Source of the DNA: Fulvivirgaceae bacterium JP3-4
GTDB lineage: Bacteria > Bacteroidota > Bacteroidia > Cytophagales > Cyclobacteriaceae
Assembly: GCA_029309925.1 (NCBI GenBank)
Contig: JARKND010000001.1
Coordinates: 2,170,001 to 2,234,000, forward strand
Direction: 5' to 3'
Length of the DNA: 64,000 nt
Within the stretch, counting starts at the first letter, position 1, and every line of letters starts with the position of its first letter. Position numbers and translations under genes: made by a program. Of this stretch, positions 63,417-64,000 are shown piece after piece. The notes below the pieces were generated by a model. That model searched no databases. It saw nothing but the letters and a program-made list of their open reading frames with translations, and was not told the DNA's origin.

Positions 63417-64000
63417 ATGCCCGGTTCCCGAGGCGTGCGCAGCATAATAATCTGTCAATTGGTGGTGTTTGAATTGGTTGCGCAGAATGATATCCGCTTC
63501 GAGCGGATTACCGTTGATGATGGATTGTCTCAATCATCCATCACATGCATGGTTCAGGACAAGTTTGGTTATTTGTGGATTGGAACCTTAGACGGGCTTA
63601 ATAAATACGATGGAAATTCATTTAAGATCTATCGTAATGACAACCTGCCCAATTCATTTGGTTCCCGTAATGTCTTCGGCCTATTTCTTGACGGCCATGA
63701 GAGGCTCTGGATAGCATACCGCAACGGCATTAGTCTCTATAACCCGGAACTTGATAACTTCCGAAACTACTCGTTTGAGGTTTTGCCGGGAAAGAACATA
63801 ATTATCAGGGATTTGACGACAGTGTCAGATACACTTCTCACCGTTTCGACAAACTTCGGAGTGTATCATTTCAATGTTTTCAATGGAGAAATCACTCCCG
63901 CGCAGGAGTATTCTGATTTTTCGGGCAAAAATGTTTGGTCCCTGATCTTTACAAATGGTCGATATAATTGGTTAGCTACGGACTCTGCGCTTTGGCGTCA
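63417..64000 (+). CDS. two-component regulator propeller sensor, N-terminal part (cut)
   Basis: An ATG at 63417 opens a 194-codon frame that runs past the window end. A signal peptide (about 1-23, ending LVAQ) is followed by FERITVDDGLSQSSITCMVQ and GYLWIGTLDGLNKYDG, the first Reg_prop propeller blades; further blades are RLWIAYRNGISLYNP and NWLATDSALW. This is the N-terminus of a hybrid two-component sensor or a propeller/LytTR or AraC-type regulator. The later domains are outside the window. Confidence 0.9.
   Translation, partial: MPGSRGVRSIIICQLVVFELVAQNDIRFERITVDDGLSQSSITCMVQDKFGYLWIGTLDGLNKYDGNSFKIYRNDNLPNSFGSRNVFGLFLDGHERLWIAYRNGISLYNPELDNFRNYSFEVLPGKNIIIRDLTTVSDTLLTVSTNFGVYHFNVFNGEITPAQEYSDFSGKNVWSLIFTNGRYNWLATDSALWR

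Overview
The window comes from a member of the Bacteroidota, most likely a Cytophagales/Cytophagia-type gliding bacterium. This rests on several signs: a SusC/RagA TonB-linked receptor, a secreted protein with a type IX secretion (T9SS) C-terminal sorting domain, 800-residue MacB/FtsX permeases without linked ATPases, many small lipoproteins, an NtrC/NtrY-like sigma-54 pair, a sigma factor fused by ATGA overlap to a small membrane protein, and an almost complete lack of Shine-Dalgarno sequences. No rRNA, tRNA, CRISPR array, phage or transposase gene was seen. Both ends cut through genes.

Layout: 0-9 kb holds an alpha/beta hydrolase (cut), a TMEM14-like membrane protein, a penicillin-acylase family hydrolase, an ArsR repressor overlapping a double SRPBCC protein, an ABC exporter and a bestrophin channel. 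9-17.5 kb is a signalling and export island: a histidine kinase and sigma-54 response regulator on the minus strand face a MacB/FtsX permease whose upstream region carries a sigma-54-type promoter and two 17-bp palindromes; a second permease follows. 17.8-25.9 kb holds a highly charged exported protein, a HipA-like kinase with DUF3037, and housekeeping or stress genes (DUF2911, OsmC, DUF1801, GNAT, MmcQ, ankyrin, TtcA). 26-36.4 kb has an ECF sigma factor and membrane partner, two serine hydrolases, a diheme cytochrome c, and a lipid-related group (fatty acid hydroxylase, two SDRs, LpxL-like acyltransferase, fatty acid desaturase). 36.5-49 kb has an esterase, a third permease, lipoproteins, a T9SS cargo protein, a membrane-bound winged-helix regulator and a BNR-repeat protein. 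49-64 kb has an orphan SusC, a SPOR/OmpA protein, a rhomboid-MORN-TonB fusion, a GT39 glycosyltransferase, two paralogous PKD/LRR-like lipoproteins (one with an apparent poly-A frameshift), a cupin lipoprotein and the start of a two-component propeller sensor.

The gaps are the most unusual part. They are packed with several families of degenerate short-period arrays, often as facing inverted arms, and with longer dispersed repeats (about 70-220 bp) reused between genes. The best candidate for a self-contained regulatory system is the divergent kinase/regulator/permease locus at 9.1-14.4 kb, where kinase, enhancer-binding regulator, candidate enhancer sites, sigma-54 promoter and target can all be read from the sequence. 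Functions are inferred from motifs read by eye; no database search was possible.
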